Positions 27,543 to 36,884 of a stretch of 64,000 nucleotides of DNA are shown here, one piece after another (position 1 is the first letter of the stretch; each line of letters opens with the position of its first letter). A program made the translations under genes and the position numbers. The notes under the pieces are model-generated. The model saw nothing but the letters and a program-made list of their open reading frames with translations, was not told the origin of the DNA and did no database searches. Source of the DNA: Alphaproteobacteria bacterium (GTDB taxonomy: Bacteria > Pseudomonadota > Alphaproteobacteria > JAAEOK01); contig JAAEOK010000037.1 in assembly GCA_024244705.1 (NCBI GenBank), positions 1 to 64,000 of the forward strand. The letters are read 5' to 3'.

Positions 27543-28307
27543 TCACCAAGCGTGGAAGCCGCCGTCGACGGTGACTGTCGTGCCATGCAAGGGTTCCGAA
27601 TCGGCGGTGGCAAGAAACACGGCCGTGCCGACAATGTCTTCGGGTTCATAGAACCCGACCCCGGTCGGCGTCAGCGACGCCATGCGTGCCGTCCAGGCCT
27701 CGCCGGCTTGACCGGCACGAAGATGGGCATTCATTGGTGAACGCACATTGCCGGGCGCGATCCCGTTGACATTGATCCCAAACGAGGCGAGCTCACAGGC
27801 CAGGGCACGGGTGAGGTTAACCACACCGCCCTTCGATGCGCAGTATGCGGCGGAGTTTGGAAAAGCGAGCAATCCCGCCACCGAACTGATGTTGATGATG
27901 CGGCCGCTGCCCTTTTGCTTCATCGTCGGAACCACGGCTCGAGTGCAGAAGAATGTCGCCTTCAGGTTGACGTCAACCTGGGCGTCCCAAAGCGCCTCGT
28001 CGGTCTCCTCGATCGGCGCCAGAAGAAATATTCCGGCGCTATTGACCAAGATATCGATGCCGTCTTCGTGCGCCACGATGCGCTCGAAAGCCTTGTCGAT
28101 CTCTTCGACCGAGCCGAGTTCGACACCGAAACCGCGCGCGCTTCCGTCCCGTTCGGCGATCTCATCGCACACCTTGTTCGCACCTTCGATGTCGCGATCC
28201 AAGATGCAGATGCGGGCGCCTTCGTCGGCATATCCAAGTGCTATGGCGCGGCCAATTCCCGACGCGCCCCCCGTTATGACAGCGACCTTCCCGTCCAATT
28301 TCTTCAT
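27543..28307 (-). CDS. Short-chain dehydrogenase/reductase
   Basis: 254-residue classical SDR. Seen: NAD(P)-binding TGGASGIGRA at 12-21, acidic residue after the second strand (ILDRD, favouring NAD), NSAGIF near 88-93, catalytic Ser in NISSVAG near 138-144 and YCASK near 153-157, closing with TVDGGFHAW. It is the last gene of the minus-strand run M20, PhyH, gamma-glutamyltransferase, formamidase, SDR. Likely oxidises an alcohol intermediate; substrate not readable. Confidence 0.88.
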   Translation of the reverse strand: MKKLDGKVAVITGGASGIGRAIALGYADEGARICILDRDIEGANKVCDEIAERDGSARGFGVELGSVEEIDKAFERIVAHEDGIDILVNSAGIFLLAPIEETDEALWDAQVDVNLKATFFCTRAVVPTMKQKGSGRIINISSVAGLLAFPNSAAYCASKGGVVNLTRALACELASFGINVNGIAPGNVRSPMNAHLRAGQAGEAWTARMASLTPTGVGFYEPEDIVGTAVFLATADSEPLHGTTVTVDGGFHAW

Positions 28308-28355
28308 TCGCAGGTTCCTTCACACCCGAGGCGACGCTTGGCGCGAAATACGCAC

Positions 28356-29483
28356 TCATCGATCGGAAAAAATGTCGGTCGGCAAAAAAGCCGAAACCAA
28401 ATAGTTCGGCATGTTCACCGCTTGGCTGATGCGCAGATCGACGGCCACGCTGCATATTACAAGCGCCTGCTGGCGGGTCATGCCATAGGCATCGATGAGA
28501 TAGTCGATCATGTGGATCAGCGCGTTTCGGGCCGAGAGATTAAGATCTTCGGACCGGTTCTCGCCGTCGCGTGAAATCGGCAATCCCGTCGTTGCATAGA
28601 AGCGGCGCGGTGCCGCCAGCTCCGCGGTGGTGTGGTAGTCCTCGCGCGTGAATTCAACATGGTCGATACCGCGCCGTCGGGCCTCGCCCTTAATGACCCG
28701 GAATGAGCAGAAAAGTGTCGCCGCCATCTCCACCGCGGTGCAACATTCATTGTCTCCTTGTGCAAAATGTCCGTCGCCGGTGGAAAAAAGCGCGCCCGGA
28801 ACGTAGACCGGAATTCTTACCCTAGCGCCGGCAGACAGCTGTTTGATGTCCATGTTACCGGCGAATTCTCGTGGCGGCATCGAGATCAAACCATCACGCG
28901 CGATATCGCCGGCGCCCGGCACGGCGGCGTCCGCATTGGGCAACGAAACCGATCCGCCGCAGCGCTTTAGCTCAGCTTCACGGCGGTGAATGATATTCAT
29001 AAGGTCATGGGATGGTGCGACCCCCATCACCCCCATGAAGGGCGCCCCGGGGATTCGGATGCCGGGAAGATCTTCGGAAGTGGCGACGCCGTCATTGATC
29101 TTCCAATGCACGACAAAGTCATCGGAATAGATATCGCGCAAGAAGCCGAATTTCGGCCCCTGGATCGTAAATCCGCTCGACCCCGGCTCGACCGCCGTAA
29201 CATGGACCTCGAGAATATCACCGGGTTCAGCGCCGTTGACCCACACCGGGCCGGTCATCGGGTGGATACGATTGACATTGAAACCGGCAGCATCGCGGGC
29301 ATGCATGCCGGGCTTGATTTGGCCGTCGAAAGCGTCTCGAGCTTCCAGGGCGACGACTTCACCTTCATCGACGGTCAAGATTGGCGGAATAGCTGGATGC
29401 CAACGGTTGTGGCCGGTCCCGGGATCTTCAGCGAGGCGCTTCGATCGGTCGATCGCGATATAATAGTCGGCATTGGGTGTCAT
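28356..29483 (-). CDS. Acetamidase/formamidase family protein
   Basis: 375-residue amidase of the FmdA_AmdA family, which releases ammonia from formamide or short amides. Seen: VDEGEVVALEARDAFDGQI near 35-53, MTGPVWVNGAEPGDILEVHV near 77-96, the GFLRD region, a long central stretch with GAPFMGVMGVAP near 146-157, and CCTAVEMAATLF followed by HVEFTREDYHTT. AAGGA lies about 7 bases before the ATG at 29483. It sits between the frameshifted gamma-glutamyltransferase and an SDR gene, all in the same direction. Confidence 0.87.
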   Translation of the reverse strand: MTPNADYYIAIDRSKRLAEDPGTGHNRWHPAIPPILTVDEGEVVALEARDAFDGQIKPGMHARDAAGFNVNRIHPMTGPVWVNGAEPGDILEVHVTAVEPGSSGFTIQGPKFGFLRDIYSDDFVVHWKINDGVATSEDLPGIRIPGAPFMGVMGVAPSHDLMNIIHRREAELKRCGGSVSLPNADAAVPGAGDIARDGLISMPPREFAGNMDIKQLSAGARVRIPVYVPGALFSTGDGHFAQGDNECCTAVEMAATLFCSFRVIKGEARRRGIDHVEFTREDYHTTAELAAPRRFYATTGLPISRDGENRSEDLNLSARNALIHMIDYLIDAYGMTRQQALVICSVAVDLRISQAVNMPNYLVSAFLPTDIFSDR

Positions 29484-29540
29484 TCCGCTTTCCTTCCCGC
29501 CATCTCGTCACCTGATCGTGCACCGACAGGTTTGCGATCG

Positions 29541-31020
29541 TCAAATAACGCCGGAGCACACCTGACGACGCCAATCGGAAACGGCGAAAGGCCCCGTATC
29601 CGAGCGCCCCGCGCAGACAACGCCGCCAAATCTCTTGTCTCCATCGTCCAACAAGACAAGATCGTGACCAAGTTCCCGCAATGTTTCGGCCTGCTCGTGG
29701 GACCGGTCGATCAGCAGCCTGCCCTGTTCGCTCCGCCACCTTGGTCGATCGATGACCGCATCCAACTCGAGCCCTTCGCGCGCAAGACCGACCAGAATCT
29801 GGAGCAGGGTCTGGACCTGACCGTCCGCGCCCGGTGTCGCCAATGCCATGACACCATGGTCACTCTCGACAAGGGCCGGCGCGAGGGTATGAACCGGCCG
29901 CTTGCCTGGCGCCGGATCATTCGGCGGGTTCGTAAAGCCCTCAGCTCTGTTGTTGAGGACGAAACCCCCTTCGGGGACGTAAATCGCCGATCCGAAGTCG
30001 TCGAAAACGCTGGCCAAAGAAGAGACCACGAGCCCGTCGGCATCCGCAACCGCTACGCCGGCAGTATGAAGGTATGATCGTGGTCCGCCGCGTCGCGATG
30101 CGCGGTCTAGATTTATGTCAAGCTTTTTGCCAAGAAGCCCTGTGCCATCACCGACGCGATCGCGAAATTCGAACGCCGCCTCCGTCAACTCAATGCAGGC
30201 GTGGTCCAGGAGGGACTGGGGTATCTCGGCTTGAGTTTCGAACCCCTGCAGCATCATCGCCAAGAGCACCCCCGTCGACATCGGCGGCTGCACCAAGACG
30301 CGACCGCCTCGCCAATCGACACCGATGGATGCGGTCACCACACTTTCGTGGCGGGCGAAATCCTCGTCCGTAAGAAAACCCCCGGCCTCTCGGCAACGGT
30401 GTGAAATTGCCGCCGCGATAGCGCCCTCATAGAAGGCGGAAGTTCCGTTGTCTCCGATGCGATTTAGCAGATCGGCGAGGACGGGTTGCACGATGGTTTG
30501 GCCCAAATCCGTTGTCACCATCGACCATTTTTCGGCCCCGCCGGAGATCAAGCGCTCACGCTGGGCAGCCACCGATTTGGCAACGTTGTTCCCCAACTGA
30601 AAGCCACCGCGCGCCAGCTCTATGGCCGGGGCGAGCACGGCACCAAGGGACAAATTCCCCCACCGCTCGTTCAGCAATGCCCATGCGGCGACGACACCCG
30701 GAACCGTGACGCTGCTGCCGTCGGCTCGAACGGCCGTCGCCTGTTTGGACGCAGCGGCAGCACCCGCGCCGTTCACGGCCGTAACTATCCCCCTCTGGAT
30801 CGCGGATCAGGAACAAGCCGTCGCCACCCAAGCCGCAAGCTTCCGGCGTGACAACAGACAGGACCGCCTGAGCGGCGACGGTCGCGTCAATCGCATTGCC
30901 CTCGAACCCAAGGATTTCTTGGGCGGCGGTGGTCGCCAACGGATGGGCCGTCGATATCGCGCCGCGCCGACCGCGTACGATCGGGCGCGGTCGGTCGGAG
31001 CGAAACTCGCTCCGCGCCAT
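29541..31020 (-). pseudogene. Gamma-glutamyltransferase, split by a one-base frameshift
   Basis: Two reading frames together make one gamma-glutamyltransferase-like Ntn hydrolase. The N-terminal part (31020 down to about 30790) reads PLATTAAQEILGFEGNAIDATV and PEACGLGGDGLFLIRDPEG; the C-terminal part (open frame up to 30776) begins NGAGAAAASKQAT and carries VTVPGVVAAWALL, the probable catalytic Thr in LHTAGVAVADADG (codon at 30063-30065) and FDDFGSAIY with LNNRAEGF. They are out of frame by one base at a run of five G on the coding strand (C at 30789-30793); removing one G gives a seamless DPEGIVTAVNGAG. The frame-corrected product is about 492 residues, near family length. It is either a sequencing error or a real phase-variable or dead gene. 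The ATG follows the PhyH stop by 2 bases. Confidence 0.85.
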
Positions 31021-31022
31021 GG

Positions 31023-31964
31023 CTAAGCGATCAAGGACAGGGACGCCGCCGAGCCCTGGCTCATGTAGTCGTTAAGCCATTCTGTCCGATAGCCATCCTG
31101 GCGCCACAGAATGGGGAAAAACGCCTCATCGAGGTTGGGATCGCCGAATTTTCGGTAGCGGCATTGGATATGGTCCGTGATCGTGGGATGGAACACGGTC
31201 TCGGGTCGGAGACCATGGACGCTGATCGCCTTGCGGTGGCGACGACTGTCGTTGGGATCGGCCCCGTGCCAGATATGATCGTTGAAGAAGACACCGCCCC
31301 CGACCGGCACCTCGATATGGGCAAAGTCCGGCACCTGGTCCGCCGCGGCGCCAGCGCGTTCGACATCCGCTCTGTATCCGTCCGGATTTAGGAAGCCTTC
31401 GAGGCCGCGCGCGGCGATCTTGTTTTCATATTCCGTGCTGCTGACGACCGGCCATTTGTGACTGCCACGGGCGAGGCAGAGCGTGCCCCCTTCAGCCGTC
31501 GTATCGCCAAGTGCCACCCACGCCGAGGCGAGACGATTCGGAACCGCCCAGCGGTGATAACTGAAATCCCGATGAAAATGGCCGCCCGGCGCACCCGGCG
31601 GCTTCCAATGAAGATTGTCCTGCAACAGGCGTGTCCCCGGCCACTCGTTGAGATCGGCGATCATTCGCGCAAGTCCCGCATCGAGAGTAACGTTGGCGAC
31701 CGTGTGATCGCAGCGCCAGGGATTGACCATGATCAGCCCCGAGCTAGGGGTGGTGTTTCCGTCAATGAAGACCGGGCACATTTCGGGCTCGATTCCGGTC
31801 TCGAAGTTCCCGGCGAAGAGATATTCGAACCGTTCGGCAAGGTGCCGGCTGAAATCGGCATCCATGAGGTCTTCAACGGTCACGAATCCGTCACGGCGGT
31901 AGGTCTCGCGCTCGGCGTCCGTCCATTCATGCTCGCGCATGTATGAAGGCCCCTTCACCATCAT
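31023..31964 (-). CDS. Phytanoyl-CoA dioxygenase (PhyH) family oxygenase
   Basis: 313-residue Fe(II)/2-oxoglutarate dioxygenase. Seen: TYRRDGFVTVEDLMD near 21-35 as in PhyH proteins, the metal pair in HFHRDFSYHRW near 137-147, the distal His in FFNDHIWHGADPN near 228-240 and a following Arg-rich RRHRKAISVHG with the 2-oxoglutarate-binding Arg. Its ATG overlaps the TGA of the upstream M20 gene (ATGA) and the gamma-glutamyltransferase gene starts 2 bases after its stop, so the three are probably co-translated. The substrate is unknown; the family covers fatty acyl-CoA, ectoine and small-molecule hydroxylases. Confidence 0.87.
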   Translation of the reverse strand: MMVKGPSYMREHEWTDAERETYRRDGFVTVEDLMDADFSRHLAERFEYLFAGNFETGIEPEMCPVFIDGNTTPSSGLIMVNPWRCDHTVANVTLDAGLARMIADLNEWPGTRLLQDNLHWKPPGAPGGHFHRDFSYHRWAVPNRLASAWVALGDTTAEGGTLCLARGSHKWPVVSSTEYENKIAARGLEGFLNPDGYRADVERAGAAADQVPDFAHIEVPVGGGVFFNDHIWHGADPNDSRRHRKAISVHGLRPETVFHPTITDHIQCRYRKFGDPNLDEAFFPILWRQDGYRTEWLNDYMSQGSAASLSLIA

Positions 31965-33202
31965 GCGTGAGTATCAAAAAACGCAAGCGCGGCCAAGGCG
32001 TACACCTTCACGCAATCCAAGAGATCCTGGACCTCCACATAGTCGTTCACACCCGACGCCAATGTCGGCTGGGGCCCATAGCAAACGGCGGGGACGCCGC
32101 GGGCGCGCCAGCGGCTTGCATCGCTTGCCGGCAACCGCACAACCGGATTCGACGGCCGACTACGAACGGCCTCCGAAGCTTTCGCGACGGACGCGGCGAT
32201 CGGGCTGGCCGGTGCGGTCCAATTCGGATCCCACGCCTTGATCCGCCGCCAACTCACGTCCGAGTGTCGCTTCGCGATGGCCGCCACGTGCGCCTCAACA
32301 TCAGCCACCGTCATGCCTGGAGGAATACGAAAATCGATTTCGCAAACGGCCCGACTTGCGACCTGACTTACAAAATGCCCACCGCCGATGGTGCCGACAT
32401 TCGCCGATAATCGCAGACCGTGTTCGCCGGCGTGATCGACGAGGCATTCGAGCCCCTCTGGCGGCGTCGCGGTCTCGTCGTTCAAAGCGTCGACTTCCGT
32501 GATGGCCTCCGCGAGCCGGGCGATCGCGGAGGTGCCGCGGTGGGACAGCATCCCCTGCCCCGGCTCTGCTTTGGCTTTGACTTCGATCCAGCATACGCCT
32601 TTCTCCGCGATCGCCAGGTTCATCTGTCCCGGACCCTCGCCGCAAATTAGCGCATCGCTATACAGGTCCGGCCGCATTTCGAGCAGGTAACCAGCCCCAT
32701 CGGGACCAAAGACGGTTTCGTCCGCAACCGCCGTCATGGACAGCTGGCCATGCCAGAGATCGCGATTTTGGGACAAGAAGACGAACGCCGATGACAGCGC
32801 GGCGACGGCAGCCTTCATGTTACCGATACCCAAGCCATACAGCCTGCCGTCCCGACACGAGAGCTCGTAAACCGGGACCTGCCAGGCGGCCTCATCGCCA
32901 GGCTGCAGCGTGTCGAGGTGACCATTGAATACGAGATGGTTACCATCTTCGCCGCTGTGGCAGGTGGAAACCAAATTCGGTTTGGAATCGACCCTAGCCA
33001 CAATCTCCGATGTCATGTCATGGGCCGAGAGAAAGTCGCCGATAACCGATGCCGGGCCGGTGGTGTCCCCCGGTGGGTTGGGGCTACGGGCAGCAACCAA
33101 CCGGTGGCATAGGGCAACGAGGTCATCGGCCGACTCGTCGACAAACCGATCGATGCGCGCTCGCCCCTCAACGAACGAAGACCCTTCGAACCACGCTGTC
33201 AT
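31961..33202 (-). CDS. M20/ArgE-DapE family peptidase homologue with altered metal site
   Basis: About 413-residue member of the M20 zinc aminoacylase/deacetylase family. Seen: FNGHLDTLQPGD near 91-102 with the first His and assisting Asp; then GLGIGNMKAAVAA, where the bridging metal Asp of the family (GxxxxDMKG) is Asn; ADETVFGPDG, where the usual DEE reads DET, keeping the base Glu but losing the next metal Glu; ICGEGPGQ with the third acidic ligand present; and near the C-terminus ASGVNDYVEV, where the usual AHxxNEY His appears to be Ser. Three of five expected ligands therefore differ, so activity may be changed or lost. The start at ATG 33202 is preferred to TTG 33217. It overlaps PhyH by 4 bases. 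Confidence 0.82.
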   Translation of the reverse strand: MTAWFEGSSFVEGRARIDRFVDESADDLVALCHRLVAARSPNPPGDTTGPASVIGDFLSAHDMTSEIVARVDSKPNLVSTCHSGEDGNHLVFNGHLDTLQPGDEAAWQVPVYELSCRDGRLYGLGIGNMKAAVAALSSAFVFLSQNRDLWHGQLSMTAVADETVFGPDGAGYLLEMRPDLYSDALICGEGPGQMNLAIAEKGVCWIEVKAKAEPGQGMLSHRGTSAIARLAEAITEVDALNDETATPPEGLECLVDHAGEHGLRLSANVGTIGGGHFVSQVASRAVCEIDFRIPPGMTVADVEAHVAAIAKRHSDVSWRRIKAWDPNWTAPASPIAASVAKASEAVRSRPSNPVVRLPASDASRWRARGVPAVCYGPQPTLASGVNDYVEVQDLLDCVKVYALAALAFFDTHA

Positions 33203-33368
33203 GGCCGCTCGCTCCAATCCTATGCACCGGTCGCTTGGATTTGAAAACCTAGCCTACTCACCGTCGATCCAGCAATAATCGCTGCACGCGCCTTGGGCGT
33301 CATCGCCTCGGCTTGACCACGCGATAGCGGCAGCCAATAGTGGCTGACCATCGGAATGGGAGATCGCG

Positions 33369-34163
33369 ATGACCGAGGACGCGCCTGGCGCCCTGCTGAA
33401 AGGAAAGGTCGGTTTTATAACCGGCGCCGCAAGGGGGATAGGATTGGCCGTCGCTCGCGCCTTTACCGACCATGGCGCCTCGGTGGTAATTGCCGATATC
33501 GCCACCGACGAAGCGCGGCAGTCGGCGTCCTCACTTGGCGATGACCAAGCCATGGCCGTCTCGCTCGACGTTACCGATGAGGCATCGACCGAACGCGCAG
33601 TCGAATCCGCGATGAAGCGTTTCGGGCGGATCGATTGCGTCGTCGCCAATGCGGGGATCCTAATGCTGAAGCATGCCGTCCAGTTTGACACCGACGACTG
33701 GCGCAGGGTCGTCGACGTTAATCTCACAGGCGCCTTCATCACGACGAAGGTGGTGGCGAAACAGATGATTGAACAGGACGAAGGCGGACGGATTATCCTG
33801 ACGTCGTCCCTTTTCGGTCTTCGCGGCGGGGTCGAGAATGCGGCCTATTCGGCGTCGAAATTCGGCATGATCGGACTGGCACAGAGCCTCGCGGCAGAGT
33901 TGGCTCCACACGATATCCTGGTCAATTCGGTCTGCCCCGGCCAGATGGACACCGATATGATCAGGCAGCTGTTCCGCGACCGCGCGCAATTGAGGGGAAC
34001 CACCGAGGAAGAAGTGCGCGGCGCGTTGGAAGGCCGTATTCCGCTCGGCCATCTCGGCCCCTTGGATCACCTCGCCGGCACCTACGTCTATCTCGCGTCC
34101 GATCTCAGCCGCTACGTTACCGGTCAGGCGATTGTTGTCGATGGCGGGTGGCAGATCGGTTAG
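33369..34163 (+). CDS. Short-chain dehydrogenase/reductase
   Basis: 264-residue classical SDR: TGAARGIGLA near 17-26, acidic VIADIA after beta-2 suggesting NAD, VANAGIL near 94-100, Ser in TSSLFG near 145-150, and YSASK near 160-164, with PGQMDTDM and a closing VDGGWQIG. GGGAG lies 6 bases before the ATG. It is a single plus-strand gene divergent from the M20/PhyH run and convergent with the VOC gene that ends the large catabolic run. Substrate unknown. Confidence 0.88.
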   Translation: MTEDAPGALLKGKVGFITGAARGIGLAVARAFTDHGASVVIADIATDEARQSASSLGDDQAMAVSLDVTDEASTERAVESAMKRFGRIDCVVANAGILMLKHAVQFDTDDWRRVVDVNLTGAFITTKVVAKQMIEQDEGGRIILTSSLFGLRGGVENAAYSASKFGMIGLAQSLAAELAPHDILVNSVCPGQMDTDMIRQLFRDRAQLRGTTEEEVRGALEGRIPLGHLGPLDHLAGTYVYLASDLSRYVTGQAIVVDGGWQIG

Positions 34164-34189
34164 CCCGAATCCCGAATCATTTTTCGGGC
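34163..34189. terminator. Possible hairpin between convergent genes
   Basis: GCCCGAA at 34163-34169 and a repeated CCCGAA at 34171-34176 can each pair with TTCGGG(C) at 34183-34189. The inner version has a 6-base stem and 6-base loop. It lies exactly between two convergent genes. No strong T-tract follows, so terminator function is tentative. Confidence 0.35.
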
Positions 34190-34203
34190 ACTTGGTGTCC
34201 CAA

Positions 34204-34743
34204 TCAGCGTGTCGGGTATTTAGGGTGCCACAGTAGTAGGTCCGCGGTTTCCTCGTAGGCTTTGCCGTTTGGGTAGCTGACGAGTTCGAGCTGCAATCCC
34301 CAAGGGCTCATGAAATAGACCCAGGCCCCACCGGCCGCCGGGCCCTCTTTGATATGAATGGGATCGCCGAGCACCTTTACGCCATGGGATAGCAGATGAT
34401 CGACGGCGGCGTCGATGTCGTCGACGTAGAACGCGAGGTGATGGCCGCCGATATCGCTGTTTCGCGGTGGAGCCGCGTTTTGATCCGGAGCCTCGTATTC
34501 GAACAATTCGAGATTCAACCCATTTCGGCAGCGCATGAAACAATAGCGCAGCGACGAGTTCGGATGGACGTTGAGACGCGACGACATGAACTCGGGATCT
34601 TCGCCAAATCTCCCGCCATCGAAGACATAAATACACCCGATCACCTGCGCGAAAAATTCGACTGCCTGCTCGAGATCCGGCACGGTAAGACCGACATGGT
34701 CGCCGCCCTGCAAACCCGGTAATCCGCAATAGTTCGTGGTCAT
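34204..34743 (-). CDS. VOC (glyoxalase/extradiol-fold) protein, single domain pair
   Basis: 179-residue vicinal-oxygen-chelate fold protein. Seen: GGDHVGLTVPDLEQAVEFF near 13-31 with the first metal His, and GGHHLAFYVDDIDAAVDHLL near 104-123 with the second, followed by PWGLQLELVSYP with the acidic ligand. The start at ATG 34743 is supported by GAGAGG upstream; an in-frame ATG at 34827 lies inside the preceding E2 gene. It ends the 17-gene minus-strand run. It may be an isomerase, lyase or dioxygenase acting on a pathway intermediate. Confidence 0.83.
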   Translation of the reverse strand: MTTNYCGLPGLQGGDHVGLTVPDLEQAVEFFAQVIGCIYVFDGGRFGEDPEFMSSRLNVHPNSSLRYCFMRCRNGLNLELFEYEAPDQNAAPPRNSDIGGHHLAFYVDDIDAAVDHLLSHGVKVLGDPIHIKEGPAAGGAWVYFMSPWGLQLELVSYPNGKAYEETADLLLWHPKYPTR

Positions 34744-34756
34744 CGCGACTGACCTC

Positions 34757-35869
34757 TCATGTCGTGAACTCCGCGATGATCCTGTTGACCATGGCTGCCT
34801 GCTCCATATGCGCCATATGCCCGGCATCGTCGATCATGTGGACCCTGATTTGGGCAGGCAAACCATCTGCCTGGGATGCGGGTATGATTCCGTCACGGCG
34901 GCCCCAAATCAATTGTACCGGGCATTCGATATCGCCGATGCGACCGCGCAAGACGTGGCTCTGGCGGCCGTCTGGAAAATTGTCGTCGGCGATGGCTCGC
35001 AATGCCGCGGGAACCCCATCCATACGCTTAAAGCGAAGCACGTCCTGCACCATATCGCGCCGCACCGCACCCGGATCGGCGAACAACAGACTTAGGACTT
35101 CCTTCATCTGCGGACGTCGCTCCGCGGCAATGAACCCCTCAATATAATCTCTATTGATATCGGGCCCCAACGCGGCGGGCGAGATCAAGCTCAGCGACGC
35201 AACTCGGGACGGTGAATCGAGCGCCAAGGACAACCCGACGGCACCGCCGAGGGAGTGCCCGACCAAATGGGCGCTAGCGACCTCCAACGCATTCATCGCT
35301 GCGGTCACCGCGGCGACGAGCGCGGCCAGTGTCGATTCGCCTCTGAATTCCGATCCGCCATGGGCGGGCAGATCGAGCGCATGGACGGGTCGGTCACCGG
35401 CAAGGGCTTCCTGATTGAACATCCAACTCGACAAATCACCACCAAAGCCGTGGACCAGAACCATCGGCGTGTTATCGTTTTCGCCCATAGTCAAAACGTT
35501 GATGCGGCTGTTTCCCGCCTCGACCACATGTGGGGCCCGGGCGGATTCCGCCATCGCCTCAGATTCGGCCGCGCGCGTCTGATAGGAGGCGACGAACTGG
35601 TCGATCGCGTCGTCGTCGACGTCCGCCGGGGCGACGACCGCAATCAGCGCGCCGACCGGCGCCGTCTGTCCGGCCCCGACGATCACGCGTCGCAACACTC
35701 CCGCCTCCGAAGTTTCAACCACGTTCGTGATCTTGGTGGTCTCGATTTCGACGACCTCATCGCCGGCCGATACTGTACCACCTTCCTCGATCAGCCATGT
35801 CACGATCTGACCTTCGGTCATCGTCATACCCCAGCGCGGCATGGTTATTGCATGCAACGCGGTGGTCAT
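34757..35869 (-). CDS. acoC: AcoC-like dihydrolipoamide acyltransferase: lipoyl domain fused to alpha/beta hydrolase
   Basis: 370 residues. Residues 1-80 form a lipoyl domain (ITMPRWGMTMTEGQI, lipoyl Lys in EIETTKITN near 45-53). After a linker, residues about 130-370 form an alpha/beta hydrolase with VLVHGFGGDLSSW, nucleophile elbow GHSLGG near 204-209 and a C-terminal IDDAGHMAHME with the catalytic His. This is the architecture of the E2 of the acetoin dehydrogenase complex, which transfers the acyl group from E1 to CoA. It overlaps the E1-beta gene by 4 bases. No E3 gene is present in the window. Confidence 0.88.
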   Translation of the reverse strand: MTTALHAITMPRWGMTMTEGQIVTWLIEEGGTVSAGDEVVEIETTKITNVVETSEAGVLRRVIVGAGQTAPVGALIAVVAPADVDDDAIDQFVASYQTRAAESEAMAESARAPHVVEAGNSRINVLTMGENDNTPMVLVHGFGGDLSSWMFNQEALAGDRPVHALDLPAHGGSEFRGESTLAALVAAVTAAMNALEVASAHLVGHSLGGAVGLSLALDSPSRVASLSLISPAALGPDINRDYIEGFIAAERRPQMKEVLSLLFADPGAVRRDMVQDVLRFKRMDGVPAALRAIADDNFPDGRQSHVLRGRIGDIECPVQLIWGRRDGIIPASQADGLPAQIRVHMIDDAGHMAHMEQAAMVNRIIAEFTT

Positions 35870-36879
35870 CGCCCGTGCCCGTAGACCTTCCGGACTGCGT
35901 CCTCGATGCGCTCGACACTGGGCAGAAACGCGGCTTCCAACTCCGGCGCGTAGGGGACCGGTGCGTGCGGCGGCGTGACCTTGATGATCGGCGCCTGCAA
36001 TGCATCAAATGCCTTTTCTGCAATCAGCGCCGCAATATCGGCGGCCATCCCACATCGCGGATAGGCCTCATCGACCACAACCACCCGGCCCGTTTCCTCG
36101 GCAAACTCGAGGATCGTATCCTCGTCCAACGGTGAGGTGGTGCGCGGATCGAGGAGGCTGCACTCGATACCCTGATCGGCCAGCGTGGCTGCCGCCTGCG
36201 CTGCCAGTTTGGTCATCCTGCCCAGCGCAATGATCGTCACGTCTGTGCCCTCTCGCAAGATGTTCGCTTCGCCGAACGGTACGATATAGGCGTTGTCCGG
36301 CACCTCTCCCAAGTCGTCGTAGATGATCTTGTTCTCGAGAAAGATTACAGGGTCGTCGTCGCGGATTGCCTCGATGAGCAAACCCTTTGCGTCATACGGG
36401 TTGGACGGCACCACCACCTTGAGCCCCGGTATGTGCGTGAATATCGGGTAGAGGGTTTGGCTGTGCTGGCTGGCAGACCCGCTGCCGGCTCCGAAGGTAG
36501 TCCGGATAACCATCGGGGTCACCGCCTTGCCGCCAAACATATAGCGGAACTTAGCTGCCTGATTGAAGATTTGGTCGAAACAAACGCCGAGAAAATCGAC
36601 GAACATGATCTCGACCACCGGCCGTAGACCAGTCATGGCGGCGCCCGCCGCCGCACCGACGAAGGCGCTCTCGGTGATCGGGGTGTCCATGACCCGTTCC
36701 GATCCGAACTCACCGAGCAGGCCCTTGGTGACTCCGAACGCGCCGCCCCAGGCATCCTGCTCGCCCTGTGCGCCCTTCCCGCCGGCAACGTCCTCGCCAA
36801 GGACAATGACGTTGGCGTCACGCTGCATCTCGTGACGCAACGCTTCGTTCAAGGCCTGACGTGTCGACTTTTGGGGAAT
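35866..36879 (-). CDS. acoB: AcoB-like E1 beta subunit, probable AUU start
   Basis: Transketolase-type beta subunit of a 2-oxoacid/acetoin dehydrogenase E1. Seen: EALRHEMQRD, VIVLGEDVAGG, DTPITESAFVGAAAGAAMTG with the catalytic-site Glu, GSGSASQHSQTLYP near 131-144, FLENK, and SLLDPRTTSPLDEDTI in the C-terminal transketolase domain. The first ATG-like codon in frame is TTG 36852, but it cuts the conserved STRQALNEALRHEM block and is 32 bases from the only Shine-Dalgarno sequence. GAGGAGG at 36885-36891 sits 5 bases before an ATT at 36879 that gives the complete N-terminus, and an in-frame TAA lies just upstream. I therefore infer AUU initiation or an ATG-to-ATT change. It overlaps the E2 gene by 4 bases. 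Confidence 0.87.
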   Translation of the reverse strand: MPQKSTRQALNEALRHEMQRDANVIVLGEDVAGGKGAQGEQDAWGGAFGVTKGLLGEFGSERVMDTPITESAFVGAAAGAAMTGLRPVVEIMFVDFLGVCFDQIFNQAAKFRYMFGGKAVTPMVIRTTFGAGSGSASQHSQTLYPIFTHIPGLKVVVPSNPYDAKGLLIEAIRDDDPVIFLENKIIYDDLGEVPDNAYIVPFGEANILREGTDVTIIALGRMTKLAAQAAATLADQGIECSLLDPRTTSPLDEDTILEFAEETGRVVVVDEAYPRCGMAADIAALIAEKAFDALQAPIIKVTPPHAPVPYAPELEAAFLPSVERIEDAVRKVYGHGR

Positions 36880-36884
36880 GGGAG

